DNA of 64,000 nt from Nymphaea colorata (GCF_008831285.2 NC_045139.1:4314704-4378703); one strand, 5' to 3'; positions 34,969 to 53,777 are shown, counted from the first letter of the stretch. A program made the numbers and translations. The notes: generated from the letters alone by a model not told the origin.

Positions 34969-35598
34969 TATACAATTACGAAAACACCCCTCTATAAGAC
35001 CGTGGGAACATGCATAATGCATTCCCGTGTTAAATGAAAGATTCTCATAACTAAGTAACTTTATAAAATGAGAATCAGTAAAACATTGGCCTGTCCTTGT
35101 GAAAGTAAATTCCCTTTAGACCTGTGATTGTTAATCGCGGACGTGACTCTGCAACCACCATTTATTACGATCGAGCTGAGAAATTTAGCTTAGTGACGTG
35201 ACACCGCAACCACCAAACACGGGCTGAGAAATTTTCGCCGGTGACTTTTCTTTTCCCCAACCCGTGCTGACAAAGAAATCATAGGTACGATTAATTTCCC
35301 CAACCGCGTGACCTTACGGCTTTAGTGTAAGATGTAGAAAAAAAACAGAAACTGCACCGTCAAATATATCTTGTGAAAGAAAATTCTCTCCAAAGTCCAA
35401 ACTTGAGACTGTTTTTCACGGATGCGAACCTTATCGCCAACAAACACGGACTGGGAAATGAGAGTCGTGATTGCTTTCAACCGGAGACGAAAAGAAAAAA
35501 CACCCCTGATTTTTCAACCTGTGAAGAAGAAAAGAAAAAATGTCTTACGTTTGACATTCTCATTATCCTAATGCCTTCCGCTTACCTTGGTGAGAGTC

Positions 35599-35601
<3 letters not shown>
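34287..35601. other. 3' flank and repeat debris
   Basis: 34.7-34.9 kb and 38.1-38.3 kb share AAATTTTCAATTAGT and TTCATGGRGCATATA words from one unidentified repeat family. A (TA)n run lies at 34936-34967. Near 35.14 and 35.20 kb GACGTGAC..TGCAACCACCA and GCTGAGAAATTT recur as a short direct duplication. Confidence 0.45.

Positions 35602-35670
<69 letters not shown>
35602..35670. repeat. (TA)n(GA)n compound microsatellite
   Basis: TA run at 35602-35648 passes into a GA run ending at 35670. It abuts the left end of a Micron-like MITE. Confidence 0.95.
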
Positions 35671-36029
35671 ATACTCAACATTACTGGTCTCCAACGAGGT
35701 CATGGATAAAAACCAAATTTGATACAAATTAACACGAACATTTTAATATGTCTATATACAAATCTAAAGTAAAACGTACGTTTTAATTCATGTTGTTTTT
35801 TTATGAGAATTAACTTTTGATTTTTATACTATTAAAAGTGTCATGTTATAATAAGAGTCATTCATTTTCGTTACTATAAAAATATTATTAAACTCAAGGA
35901 TTATTATTACTATATGTTTTTCTTTAAAACATTTTTAATGTCATATTTATACATTGTACCAAAAAAAAGTATTTTAACTGTTTAGTTTTTATCTCTCACC
36001 TAGTGGTTTGGGGTCTACCACTTACCCTA
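35671..36029. mobile_element. Micron-like MITE next to a microsatellite
   Basis: The left end reads ACATTACTGGTCTCCAACGA, then GGATAAAAACCAAATTTG. The reverse-complemented right end reads GGTAAGTGGTAGACCCCAAA, then GAGATAAAAACTAAACAG. These imperfect long inverted repeats match the ends of the element at 52356-52740, and the inner block (TTGAGTTTAATAATATTTT on the minus strand) also matches. Length is about 360 bp with no coding. The left flank is a compound (TA)n(GA)n tract and the right flank is ATGCGCATATAAATATG. Confidence 0.65.
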
Positions 36030-39000
36030 TGCGCATATAAATATGTGCATATAAAGACTCATAAGTCACAACCATTCGAGTTGAATTGACAGCACCACCA
36101 GATCAGTTCACAATCTGAAAGATCCGTCGGTTTGTCCATTTCTTAGTTTGTCCGTTTGTCAATTCCGGCTTCACAAACTGATTGATTTGTAGGCTAATGT
36201 TTGTTTATTGAGGAAAGTTGTTTGCCAGTAAGAACACTTCGTGAGTATCTTATGAATCTATTATTCGATGAACTTACTAAATCTTTGTGACGGATTCACG
36301 CTTACAAAATGTATTTCCTACCATCAAATGCTGGTGTGGCGTTTAAAGGACAGATTGGACACTGGTCATCTCCTCTTCTAGGTCTAGTCATACAGCAGTC
36401 CTTGATGTGAAACCCATATCCATTTACTAACTAAGATGGTCTAACGAATCCGATGCCACGGTTTCCAGAATCACTAAGTTGATTTCAGATTTTGAAACCT
36501 CACATAAATTTTTATTCTAAAAGCATATAATTAAAGCGACTGACAAATTAAACTATGAAACATGGCTTCTTTCGTTGCCATACATTAATGTTTAAGCAGC
36601 CGCAGAAAAGCTACAAAAATTATTTATTTGCATGTATTGGTTGGGGTAGGCATAGGGCCATAGGGCCAGGTACCCAATAGGTTCTAGGTATCTAGGCACT
36701 AGGGCCCGGGCCCGGCACGGGCCAGTTTGATAAGTTATTTGCTCATCTCGATAATTTATTTTTTTTACTATTATTTTATTTAAATATGGATATAATTATA
36801 TATATATTTGTTATAATTAATTATATTTATATATCAAATTATATTAAAAATATTATTTTTATTCTTACCCAGTCGGGCCAAGCTTTGAGCCTAGGTTGTG
36901 GGCAGTCGAATGAGGATGGGACTGCAGCCTTGCTCAACACGACTGCGAGTATTCCTCAACTTAATTTTTCTTTGGAGAGGCAAGCATAGAATTTCTGTGT
37001 CTACCATTATATGTTCAAGCCAAACGGAAGGCTTAGGCTTTCCTCACCAAACTTTAGGGTGAAATTACATCATACATAAATTTTGGGGTTTATTTGATAG
37101 TAAGCACTATAAGAGTGTCTCATGAATCTATTTCAAAAACTAATGTTTTATGAATCTGACTTAATCTTTTATGCTGATTAATGAAACACACATCCAAACT
37201 ACTCCGGGATCAGAGTCAGAAGAGCAATTGTGACCCTTACTTCGAGGGATTTACTATACTAGAAGTTGCCGGATGTCTGAAAATTTAAAAGTACCATTAA
37301 TCGTTGTTAAAAGCGCCATGTGCTGTTAGAACACCATAAACTCTCGCTAATGCTCCTAAGCAACTCTTTTTTTAGCAATAATTTTTTTTATTTTTAGCTG
37401 TCCGACAACATTCGAGACTTGAGCTCCCCGATATGTCCAGAATAAGATTCTTAAGCCTTGGAAACAACATTTTTGAGGAGAAAGGATCACGTAATGTAGC
37501 TTTCATAAGAAAAGTGGTCGACATTTCATCTCGATAACTTTCGAGCACAACTATGAACCAAGATCCAAGTAATATTGTCAATTTTGGTGTGTACTTAATA
37601 ACAGTAATACTAAGTTATTATTCTATTAATCTTTGTAAAGATTAGGGTAAATTTATAGATCGACGTGTTATATGGTTTCATGTATTTGTCTTAATTTTTG
37701 AGGCAGATTTATGAAAAAATAACATACTGTTGTTATTGTCAAAAGATTCTTTGGATCGGACCTTAGTTGAAAATTATGGTCAGGTAGCTGCTTGTCTGCA
37801 AACCAATCAAATGCATTATTGGTCATGGAAAAATTCTTCCATTTTGTTATCAATTTGAAACTCTAGTTGAAATACATGGGCTAATTTAGACTTATTTTTG
37901 CACTTTTATTTCTTGAATTAAAGAAATGAAAATGACATATTTTTAGAAAATTGCATTTGATGCTTGATTGTGCTTTTCCTTTTGTTTGGGAAATGGGGTG
38001 CAGTTTCTTTGACTAATAATTAAAGAACAAAGTTACTTTCAACAAAAGAAAAAAAAACACTTTTCATTAGCGTCTAACAAGGGTGGAGTTAAAAAAAAAT
38101 TTTGGTTGCATATTAAATATATAGTTAACAAATTTTCAATTGGTTATGAGATAGTGACTTCAGTCAAATAAGGCTGTTTCATATGACTCGACCTAGTCCG
38201 CTCAAATCCAACACCGAATTAAAGTTTCAAATTCAAAAAGTAGGCTCCATGGACTCAAATCCAACACCGAATTAAAGTTTCGAAAAGTAGGCTTCATGGA
38301 GCATATACCCGTCAGAGACCCCATATATATATATATGCTCTGCTTCGGACCAAATAAAACAAAATAGAAAGATCTAGAAAATGAATAAATAAACAAAGTA
38401 TGACAAAAGCCAGAATCTATAACAATAGATTGGCACCTGAATAGAATAAAAAGGAGGAAAAATAAAATAAAATATAAAATGATTGGAAAGATATAATCTA
38501 AAAGAATGAACCGTGGTCTAACATCCTTTCAATGTGTTTTTATATTGTATATAAATTCAGGTTCTTCCGCATCACCGGTTTAAAAAATTCACTCCATCAT
38601 TGTAGGCGCTCTACAAAATCATGTCAGCCTTTTACTTGTTTTCAGTTCCCATCTATTGTATATTGAATTCAACCAACTGTGACTCTGCAAATTTGCTCAC
38701 CACAATCTATTAAATTATGGACCTTATGATTTGCAGCATCTCTTTCCTGTAGCCGCTTCTTCCATCGTTTTCCACGTTGATGTGAACCTGCTTTGTTCAT
38801 TCAACCCTCAGCAAATCAAGTTGACTACTAGATACAAATGGATCCGACTCAGATCCAATAAATGCATACAATCCAATTTTCAGGTGAGCAGAAGGATTAG
38901 GTAGGGTTGTAGAAGTGCCTTACAGAAAAAAGCCTGAAGGCCCCATTCCTCTTGCCTTCGGGGTAAAGGGCTATCGCGTCTGAGGGATGGTAGAAGTGCA

Positions 39001-39167
39001 CCTTTCAACTTAAGCACCGCAAAGTTTAAGCGGCTTGGCAAATTTTTGGCTTCCAAAATGAATGAAGACATGTAACTCAAACATATAATTGATGAACAGT
39101 TGGGTTTCAATTATCCACATTTAAAGTCCAGATATCAATGCATCTGCTCTTATCTTGCATACCACTT

Positions 39168-39171
<4 letters not shown>
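36030..39171. other. Unassigned DNA with short duplications
   Basis: A 53-bp direct duplication lies at 38201-38305 (CTCAAATCCAACACCGAATT in each copy). A GC-rich GGGCCCGGGCCCGGC patch lies at about 36.7 kb. AACAGTTGGGTTTCAATTAT-type blocks begin near 39.09 kb and recur after the CT tract. No supported gene. Confidence 0.45.

Positions 39172-39222
<51 letters not shown>
39172..39222. repeat. (CT)n microsatellite
   Basis: About 25 CT units. The flanks on both sides carry diverged copies of a block containing GGGTTTCAA...CTCCACATTTAAAATCCAGA. Confidence 0.95.
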
Positions 39223-39229
<7 letters not shown>

Positions 39230-39896
39230 GATGATCCAACAGTGGGGTTTCAATGATGCGTCTTTGTGTGGATGAACAGTAGGGTTTCAACTCTCCACAT
39301 TTAAAATCCAGACATCAATGCATTTGCACTATATGTCACACCGACTCTTCAAAAAAGGGGCCGCCCTTGTGTTGACATGACGCTGGTGCTGGTGCTGATA
39401 CGAGTGCAGTTTCGACACGCACTCGAACCGCATATTTTCTTATACAAGTTCAAAATATTTTCTATTCTTTCTTTTCTTGTCCCTTTCTTTCTTTATGTAC
39501 AATAATAAAAGTAAAAATAAACTGACAGATTAAGCTAATAAACATGCTAAAATTATATATATACTATGAATACATACATTTTTATATATATAGTAAATAT
39601 ATTATATATATAGATACACCCCTCGCCCCACCCTCGTACCCAAATTTTTTGAGATACGCCGCACCCGCACCCACACCCAACTTGTTTTGTGTGTGTATGA
39701 GGAACCAAAAGAGCTGGGTTTTCTGAGATCTACATTTGAGGTTTGGATATCAATACAATGGAAATACCAACTTCTTTCTTTTTGCATTTGTGAGTGCCTG
39801 AGAAATCAGATATTATTTTTTACAAGGCCATGCTTGGTGTCTCTTTCAAGTGATAGATAGAGTGGGGAGAGAGGAGCTAACACTCATCATGGTGGG
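39223..39896. other. Repeat-derived DNA
   Basis: Contains the second block copy near 39.28 kb and CACCCGCACCCACACCC words. No gene recognised. Confidence 0.4.
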
Positions 39897-40348
39897 TCAG
39901 CACATCCTGAGGGTCATCTGTGGCTGTCTGCTCCAATTAGAGATACACTGAAAACTTTGGGCAGCTTGGGTCCAGGCACAACCTTCCTCTCTACAATGAG
40001 CTGGATCCAGGCAGCATGTCTCTTGGATTGTCATGTGGTCAGATTCAGATCTTGCTGTACTTGTTCTATCACATGACTGGTAGGCCTTCATTCCTTGCAC
40101 CTTCATAGATGTGAAAGCTGCTGAGCCCAACATGGGCTCATTTTGCACACCCAGTAATGATGCATTCTGTGAATTTGGATCCAACTCTGCTTTCCAATGC
40201 ATTTGCATTCGACTGCGACAAGACCCGGACACGGACCCATCTTTGGCAGGTAGCGTCGACGGTGACGTGTCTTGATAGCCTTCTATATGGATCTCCGCAG
40301 TTTGACTAAGATGGGTAACCCGAACCCGACTCGCATGATTAGGGTTTT
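39897..40348 (-). other. Long open frame without start, unknown
   Basis: On the minus strand one frame stays open for about 150 codons, from a TAA near 40,345 to TGA at 39897-39899. It includes EIHIEGYQDTSPSTLPAKDG and ends RQPQMTLRMC. The first ATG in this frame is internal (MQMHWKAELDPNSQNASLL). The composition is protein-like but I recognise no family. The motif AAAACCCTAATCATG just upstream resembles a plant 5' leader, although that ATG is in another frame. It could be a gene fragment or chance. Confidence 0.25.
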
Positions 40349-41446
40349 AGCTAAGAAACAGATCAGTCATATCATTAGCAATTACAAGTAGGAATTGGAT
40401 CTGCTTTAAGACTTCCAATCCAAATCCTGCCTAATACGACAGTCTCTTTTGATCCAAACATCAAACCAAGTTTAATTCCACTCATCATGCGCAATAACAG
40501 GTAAAATTCTGCCTAAAGATCTTATTGCCCTCACCTCTAAGTCACAAACATAGGAATACCGGTACAGATATGGCAATTTTAAAAATTATGGACATGGTGA
40601 TATATATATATCAGTCATATATATTGTGTACTAGTATTATACGGCGAGGAATTTTTTGGATATAATACAGCAAAATTGTATATCTCAAGAAAATCTTGGC
40701 AAATTTTAAAAAAATTAAAACTTTTAATAAATCCTAAAAATTTTAAAAAAATAAAAAATAATAAAAAATAAAAAAACACAAAAAATGAGTTTAATACTCA
40801 TTTTTTCACGTTTTTTTATTTTTTGGCATTAAAAAAACCATGTCTAATTACCGTTTCATACAACTGACTTATTTCTCAGGTATTATACCTGTTTTTTTTC
40901 AAATAATACACATTTTATGTGACAATGATATATATAAACAATAAATATGAAAGACATCACAAAAAATGCAAAATTCCACAAAAAAAATATGTAAAATTCA
41001 ATAGAAAACCTGTAAAAATCAAACAGTTGTGCAAATGTGTCAGTGTCGAAATGGGTACGGCGGCCTTCCAGCTGCGTCCGTCTTACTTAGTCTGATCACC
41101 TGGTTATGGACAACTAATTATTTGTTTGAACCCATGCCGGGCCGAACGAACCGGTGGTTTGACCAAAGTAGTTAATTAGTGTCTCATAAGCTTAATTAAG
41201 CTGCTGCCCATGAGCAAAACATGGGTCCAATAGAATAGAAAAAAATATATGTATCTGGATCTGGCATTATCCACCTGTTCGGATCAAGCCTAAAGATTGA
41301 AGGGCCCCCCAATCACCCGACCTCATGATAGAACAACCAAAATTTCATTGTCAACTAATGGAGGTAAGAACTCCCCCCATTAATTAAATATCACAGTCGG
41401 TGGATATGAAGATCAAGAATGACAAGCCCTTCGGTAGGTACCTGCA
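40349..41446. other. Unassigned AT-rich repeat DNA
   Basis: 40.65-40.95 kb mirrors the A-rich block at 24.0-24.4 kb. No gene recognised. Confidence 0.4.
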
Positions 41447-41844
41447 AAACCCAAGATCATGGAAGATCTTGATTTGGTGGTCATGGAAGCTAAGGATGAC
41501 ATCTATCGCTTGCTCCGGTTTTCAAATCCAAGATCTTTGGCAGTGGCAGAGCCACATCGTAACTACTGTGGCAGTTGCTCACACCATTCTCTTAAAATTT
41601 CTTCATTTTTGAATGGTCATCTTTAAACATTTATCCTTATATATACATATAAGTGCTCCACCAGATATGAGTATTTTTAAACTAGTGCTCCTTCACCAAC
41701 AACTGATCTTCATATATCTCGGTCGTCGTAATTAAAAACCCGAGATCACAGAAGATATTGATCTTGTGGACAAGCAAGCCAAGGATGACATGTATTCTTT
41801 ACGCGCGTTTTCAAGCATGAGATCATCCAAGTTCTTGGTCGTCG
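41447..41844. repeat. Diverged direct duplication interrupted by a MITE
   Basis: Copy 1 (41447-41540) and copy 2 (41735-41844) align over AAAACCCRAGATCAYRGAAGA, GCYAAGGATGACATSTATYS and ATCCAAGWTCTT. In one shared frame both stay open (EDLDLVVMEAKDDIY versus EDIDLVDKQAKDDMY), which hints at a degraded coding ancestor. A hAT MITE separates the copies. Confidence 0.55.
41541..41705. mobile_element. hAT MITE, CAGTGGC family, second copy
   Basis: Begins CAGTGGCAGAGCCAC and shares CACCAGATATGAGTATTTTT and ATGGTCATCTTTAAA blocks with 28305-28534. The end is near CAACAACTG. Flanks ATCTTTGG and ATCTTCAT agree at five of eight bases, compatible with a decayed target duplication. Confidence 0.6.
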
Positions 41845-42462
41845 TAAGGAAAACGTGAAAAGAAATAAATAAAGAACATTAGGTTAGGTCACCATGGTCA
41901 GAATCCACAAGAAGCAACCAGTCCACGTGTGAGGCATAAATTATTGATCTCCGCGTTCTTGGGTTCTTACAGGCACCTCATGATAAAATTTTGTATATGT
42001 GTATGTGTGTATGTATGTATTTATTTAACGGCCTGCATCTTGACATGAAAGATCCCGAGGTGGCCCATTGAGCCTCGATTTTTACGCGACGTATGTCGGC
42101 AATAAAAACAAGATCTGCTGCTCGAGTTGGGGACCTAACGAGCAGCTTAATTGCTATTAAAAGTAGAAAAGTGGCCCCTCGACCTGTTGGGATTAGAGAT
42201 AAGATTATTACATTAACAATCAGATCCAACCTTATCTGATCAATAAACAAGTCGTGAAACGTTAGTAGTACTTCCAATCTTGGAATTCCTTCACTTTGAA
42301 GCCACATGCTTCTGTTCTATATGGAGGGGAGAAATAATTATGCTCTCAAATCCAATAGAGATAAGGCAGGCGTATAATGAACTCCCCACCAATGCGGTTC
42401 TCTAATTTTCCTTGCGAGGGTTGTCAGTTTATATGAGATCATTTTTACTACCCAAATGAAAA
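41845..42462. other. Unassigned non-coding DNA
   Basis: No supported feature. The 109-residue minus-strand frame at 41978-42307 has no recognisable domain. Confidence 0.4.
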
Positions 42463-42470
42463 GGTTTTAC

Positions 42471-42893
42471 TAGATATACCAATATATTCTACTTGGATCG
42501 GATATCGTTTTGAAAAAAAGTCGGTTATAGAAAAAATTTGATATTTCAACTAAGGAATCAGATCAGATTCAGATTTAAGCAATGACATCTGATCAGATTC
42601 GAATTCAGATGCAGACATATATAAATATCAGATTTAGTTTTAAATACATATTATATATCCAAAGCATTTATACTTTGACAATGGGCCAAATTTGAATCAA
42701 AATTCGGATTCAAATATGAATGTAAAAAACCGACTCGAATCGGATTCAAATTGTAAAATCAGGTTTCATATTCAGGTTTGGGTACGACTTTTCTTTATTT
42801 GTGTTCAAAACTAAATTCAAATATGTGAATATTCGAAAAAACAGATATAATTAAGATTATATTTGATTCGAATATGATCCATTGACATCCATA
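42471..42893. mobile_element. hAT MITE, GATTCGGATTC family, intact ends
   Basis: A 423-bp element flanked by the exact 8-bp duplication GGTTTTAC (42463-42470 and 42894-42901). Termini are TAGATATACCAAT and, reverse-complemented, TATGGATGTCAAT. The interior is built of CAGATTCAGATT and GAATCGGATTCAAATT words. Truncated relatives lie at 25173-25379 and 57189-57521. No transposase is present, so it is non-autonomous. Confidence 0.85.
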
Positions 42894-42901
42894 GGTTTTA
42901 C

Positions 42902-44235
42902 AATTAACGAACCACATACTGTCACATGAAGGGGTTCTTGTTCTTGGCCTTTGTGAAAAAAGTTAACTTTTTTACTCTTCCAATTCTGTTTCTAGAGGAG
43001 GGTTCTTTTTACTTCCTATCTTCCTTTCAGGAGTATGTTCATCTTTTGAACCATAATATTTACTTGAAGGTCCGTTTTAGTCATCAAAGTGAAACAAGTG
43101 ATGAGTTGATCTAATCCATTCATTCAATTCTAAGTAGCGTTTTACTCACGCAATTACCAAGGTAAGCTTGGTAGCCAAGTCTCTAATTTTGACTGAAGCT
43201 TGCGTAAGCTGGCTACCATTGAACTATGTCACATGGACGCACCTTCTTGGCAGCATGTCTTTGGCCAAACCGCCAATATCTTAATATCGATGAATAATTT
43301 GCTGACTTTTGTTAATGAATTCTTATTTTGTTTGCTTAATCTTGATGAATAAATACGTTGAAATTAGGCAGACCCATGCTTAAATTTTAGTTAAGAGGTT
43401 AGATTTGTATTTTAAATCCGATTCGCACCTTGAATTCAGTGCCTGGTATCGGATCTACTCGTGTCATTGTGACATGAGATAGTGACTTGATGGATTTCTG
43501 GGACCTGTCTGGGACGTGGACAGTATAGAGTTCTTTACTGCACCTTTCCTATGCCCAATTTGCTTCCATTATGCTCAATATTAATTGAAACAGCAGAAAG
43601 AAAATTTTTTCCATCCCCCTTCTTCTGGGTATCATGCTTTTGAGGTAAAGATTGAAATTCAAATTCAAGACCGAGACCGAGACCTAGGAAGGATATGGCT
43701 CCATGATATGTGAATTAATTTAAAGGTGGTAAGCAATCGATCAAACCCCAAGTCCGACTTTATAATTAGGTGAGAATGATCATCATATTGTTCAGAAGAA
43801 AGCTAAGCTGAAGCTCCTCCTCGCATTTCAATAACTTCTTTTTACAGCACAAAAAATTGACATATTAAATATTCAAAACCACTTACCCAGGCTCAAATCC
43901 CCTTCCAAGAACACCTCTTTATAAGAGTGATTTCCATGTTGTTGAATTCTTCGAAGTGGAGCTGCTAAAGAAACATAGAGAGAAAATAACGAGGCGGTTA
44001 ATAAAAAAAAAAACTTAAACATGTTTTCTTAATCAAAAGTTGACCATTTTTTATAACTTAAACCTGAGTTAAGATTGAAATAGATTAAAAAAAAAACTCG
44101 TAATAAAATAAAACCTTGGAAAAAGTAAAGGGTAGCATAGGCAATATCGCCTACTCATCCACGTATAGCGTGTTCCTGATAAAATGACTCTTTTCCAGGT
44201 TGATAACTCTCACATCTGGCAGGGGAGGACACCCC
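42902..44235. other. Upstream region of the RING-H2 gene
   Basis: No gene recognised. A short palindromic pair GGTAGCC...GGCTACC lies near 43.17-43.22 kb. The last few hundred bases are the probable promoter of the RING-H2 gene. Confidence 0.4.
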
Positions 44236-44245
44236 TTATAAATAG
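44236..44245 (+). promoter_or_regulatory. TATA box of the RING-H2 gene
   Basis: TTATAAATAG lies 85 bases before the chosen ATG, which places the start site near 44,268 and gives a leader of about 50 bases ending in a (GA)n tract. Confidence 0.7.
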
Positions 44246-44320
44246 AGCTCAGCTTCTCCTCAATTGGGTGTCTGTCCTCCCACATACAGAATTAGGAAGA
44301 TCGAGAGAGAGAGAGAGAGA

Positions 44321-44800
44321 ATGGGGATTTATGGGGGCATGAATGATGTTTCATCAGATTCAATCCCAATATATCTAGTTGTTACAGCAGCAAATTGGGT
44401 CTCATACCTGAGAGCTCTGCTCTTCATCTTTCTGGAGTCAATTGGCTTTCTTCAATGGAGACACCAAGAGTGCCATGAGGGTGAAAATCTGGGACTTGGT
44501 CTGGCCAAGATTATGGCTTTGGCAGAGGAATTGGAGAAGAACCCAAGTTTTGGGTATGGTTCCTGTGAGGGCGATGGTGGAGAGGAGAGAGAGTGTGTGG
44601 TCTGCCTCTGCAGAATACAGCAAGGGGAGGAGGTCAGGAAGTTGGGTTGCAGCCATGTCTTCCACAGATCCTGCTTGGACGGTTGGTTTGGGATGCTCAA
44701 GATGAATTGTCCCCTATGCAGAGCGCCGCTGATGGAGGAAGAGTCCTTTAGATCCAAGGAAAAGCAGGTCTCCCTTGAAATACTTGGATGGTTCTCTTAG
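44321..44800 (+). CDS. RHA2: RHA2-like RING-H2 finger E3 ubiquitin ligase, 159 aa
   Basis: Probable E3 ligase that recruits an E2 enzyme through its RING domain. The N-terminus MGIYGGMNDVSSDSIP carries the DVSSDSIP motif of the plant RHA2 group. Residues 17-46 are hydrophobic and could anchor in a membrane. The RING-H2 finger spans residues 92-133: C92, C95, C110, H112, H115, C118, C130 and C133, with the usual FH after H112 and W122. All eight zinc ligands are present, so it should be active. RHA2A/B in Arabidopsis act in ABA signalling; that role here is inferred from family. The frame is open further upstream, but 44321 is the first ATG and follows a TATA box and a GA-rich leader. No intron. 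Confidence 0.92.
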   Translation: MGIYGGMNDVSSDSIPIYLVVTAANWVSYLRALLFIFLESIGFLQWRHQECHEGENLGLGLAKIMALAEELEKNPSFGYGSCEGDGGEERECVVCLCRIQQGEEVRKLGCSHVFHRSCLDGWFGMLKMNCPLCRAPLMEEESFRSKEKQVSLEILGWFS

Positions 44801-52213
<7,413 letters not shown>

Positions 52214-52290
52214 GTAAATATTATCCCATTTAGGAAGTTGGGAACTACCAGACCATTTACGTATATCCTTTTTTGTCCATTTACCAATCA

Positions 52291-52293
<3 letters not shown>
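52214..52293. other. 80-bp spacer resembling a Micron-like end
   Basis: The right edge, reverse-complemented, reads GAGTGATTGGTAAATGG, close to the terminal GAGTAATTGGTAGAT of the adjacent element. It may be a deletion derivative caught between two microsatellites. Confidence 0.35.

Positions 52294-52355
<62 letters not shown>
52294..52355. repeat. (TA)n microsatellite
   Basis: About 31 TA units, directly abutting the left end of the MITE at 52356. Confidence 0.97.
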
Positions 52356-52359
<4 letters not shown>

Positions 52360-52740
52360 AATTGGTAGATTTCAAACCATTACGTTAGGGACAAAAACCA
52401 GATTGCTTAAATGTGATAACTAAAGTGTTTTTTCTTATAATCTATCCTTATTGATATGATCTTAAGAATGAGTTGATGGGAAACAGTATATTAAGTTGAT
52501 CATTTTTGGAGTTTAATGATATTTTTATAATAAGCCAAAACGAACGATTTCCATAGCATCAACATTTTGTTAATAGAAAAGGGCACATCTTAGATACTTG
52601 AATTAAAGCATGTTTTATATCAAAATAGGTTTATAAATATATTAGGATGCGCATATTTTGTTTAAAATATTTTTTTTATAAAAAATTTAAAGGGTCTGGT
52701 TTTTATCCTTGTCCTATCGTCTGAGATCTACCAATTACTC
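52356..52740. mobile_element. Micron-like MITE flanked by (TA)n and (CT)n
   Basis: Long imperfect inverted repeats of about 55 bp. The left end reads AATTGGTAGATTTCAAACC then GGGACAAAAACCAGA. The reverse-complemented right end reads AATTGGTAGATCTCAGACG then GGATAAAAACCAGA. Length about 385 bp, AT-rich, no coding. It lies exactly between a (TA)n and a (CT)n tract. Copies share ends and interior with 35671-36029 and with 56656-56930. In rice, Micron elements are known to be flanked by (TA)n tracts; this family may be an analogue, not necessarily a relative. Confidence 0.7.
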
Positions 52741-52845
52741 TCTCTCTCTCTCTCTCTCTAGCTCTGCCAAAAGCATGCTTCCAATGGCTCCAACGCTTCT
52801 GTCTTCTTGTTCATCTTCACAGTACAAAAGAAAGTGATCCATCCC

Positions 52846-52924
<79 letters not shown>
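52741..52924. repeat. (CT)n and (CT)n(TA)n microsatellites
   Basis: CT runs at 52740-52759 and 52844-52882, the latter passing into a TA run to 52924. Unique DNA of about 80 bp lies between. Confidence 0.95.
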
Positions 52925-52931
<7 letters not shown>

Positions 52932-53775
52932 GCGCGAGAGAGAGAGAGATGGATGTGTTTGTTTATGTACTATGAAGATGAACAAGAAGTTAGAAGCGTG
53001 GGGGCCATTGGAAGGATGCTGTTGGCAGGGCTTCTGCCTTCTGATGGTCCCTTCTTACTGTATATAATTATTTCCAGAAGCTGTGGAGACACTAAGATTG
53101 CCAACGTGGCACGTTCCAATGCCGTTGGATCGCCTACATATAGGCATCTTTCAGCTCGAGCTCCTTCAGACCCATAGGTGAGGGACTGCTTGAATGGTGG
53201 ATGAGAATGTCTCAGACTTTTTTTTTCCCTCATTCGAAGCCCGTTCTCCACTCAAACACGGAGGAAATCAAGAAGCCAGAAGACATTATATGTCCTTCCC
53301 TATAAGGAGATCACTCTGAGGCTGGACGTAGAACTCATTTGATTTCTTGAAGAATGCCAACTCTCCCAATGGGTGAAGGCGGAATTGAATGTTTGTCAGT
53401 GTTTGAATGACTGTGCAGAGCGTTTCACGATGTAATTCTGACATGACTCTTAACTCAAACACGAGATTGTGAGTTGATGCTCACTCTAAATCTATGATAT
53501 CTATCTAGAAAAAACACCGACTTTTGTGGACGGACAATCCAAACGGACACACAATCCCGGACAGCAGGTCTGAGACAAGGTGTCCCAGGACACCCTCATG
53601 GGCCTTCAGGCATCCCCTTTGTAGTCTTTCACTAATAAGGTTCCCCTACTCAAGCTCCTAGCCAAGGTTGAAACAACTTGAAAGTAGATGCGGGCACTAT
53701 GTAGGCAACTTTCCACACAGACTTTTAAAAAATATATATTATTATTTTTATATTGATATTTTAGGGTAAATTTTG

Positions 53776-53777
<2 letters not shown>
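52925..53777. other. Unassigned DNA
   Basis: The plus-strand frame 52923-53177 (84 residues) starts in the GA-rich edge of the microsatellite and has no known domain. No other feature. Confidence 0.4.

Noticed and set aside
41766-41786. AGCCAAGGATGACA, a 14-base match to miR169
   Set aside because: No complementary arm nearby, the rest of the miRNA does not match, and the block belongs to a direct duplication.
44264-44320. N-terminal extension of the RING-H2 frame
   Set aside because: The upstream part starts at TTG and encodes the GA-tract ERERER stretch; the ATG at 44321 matches the family N-terminus.
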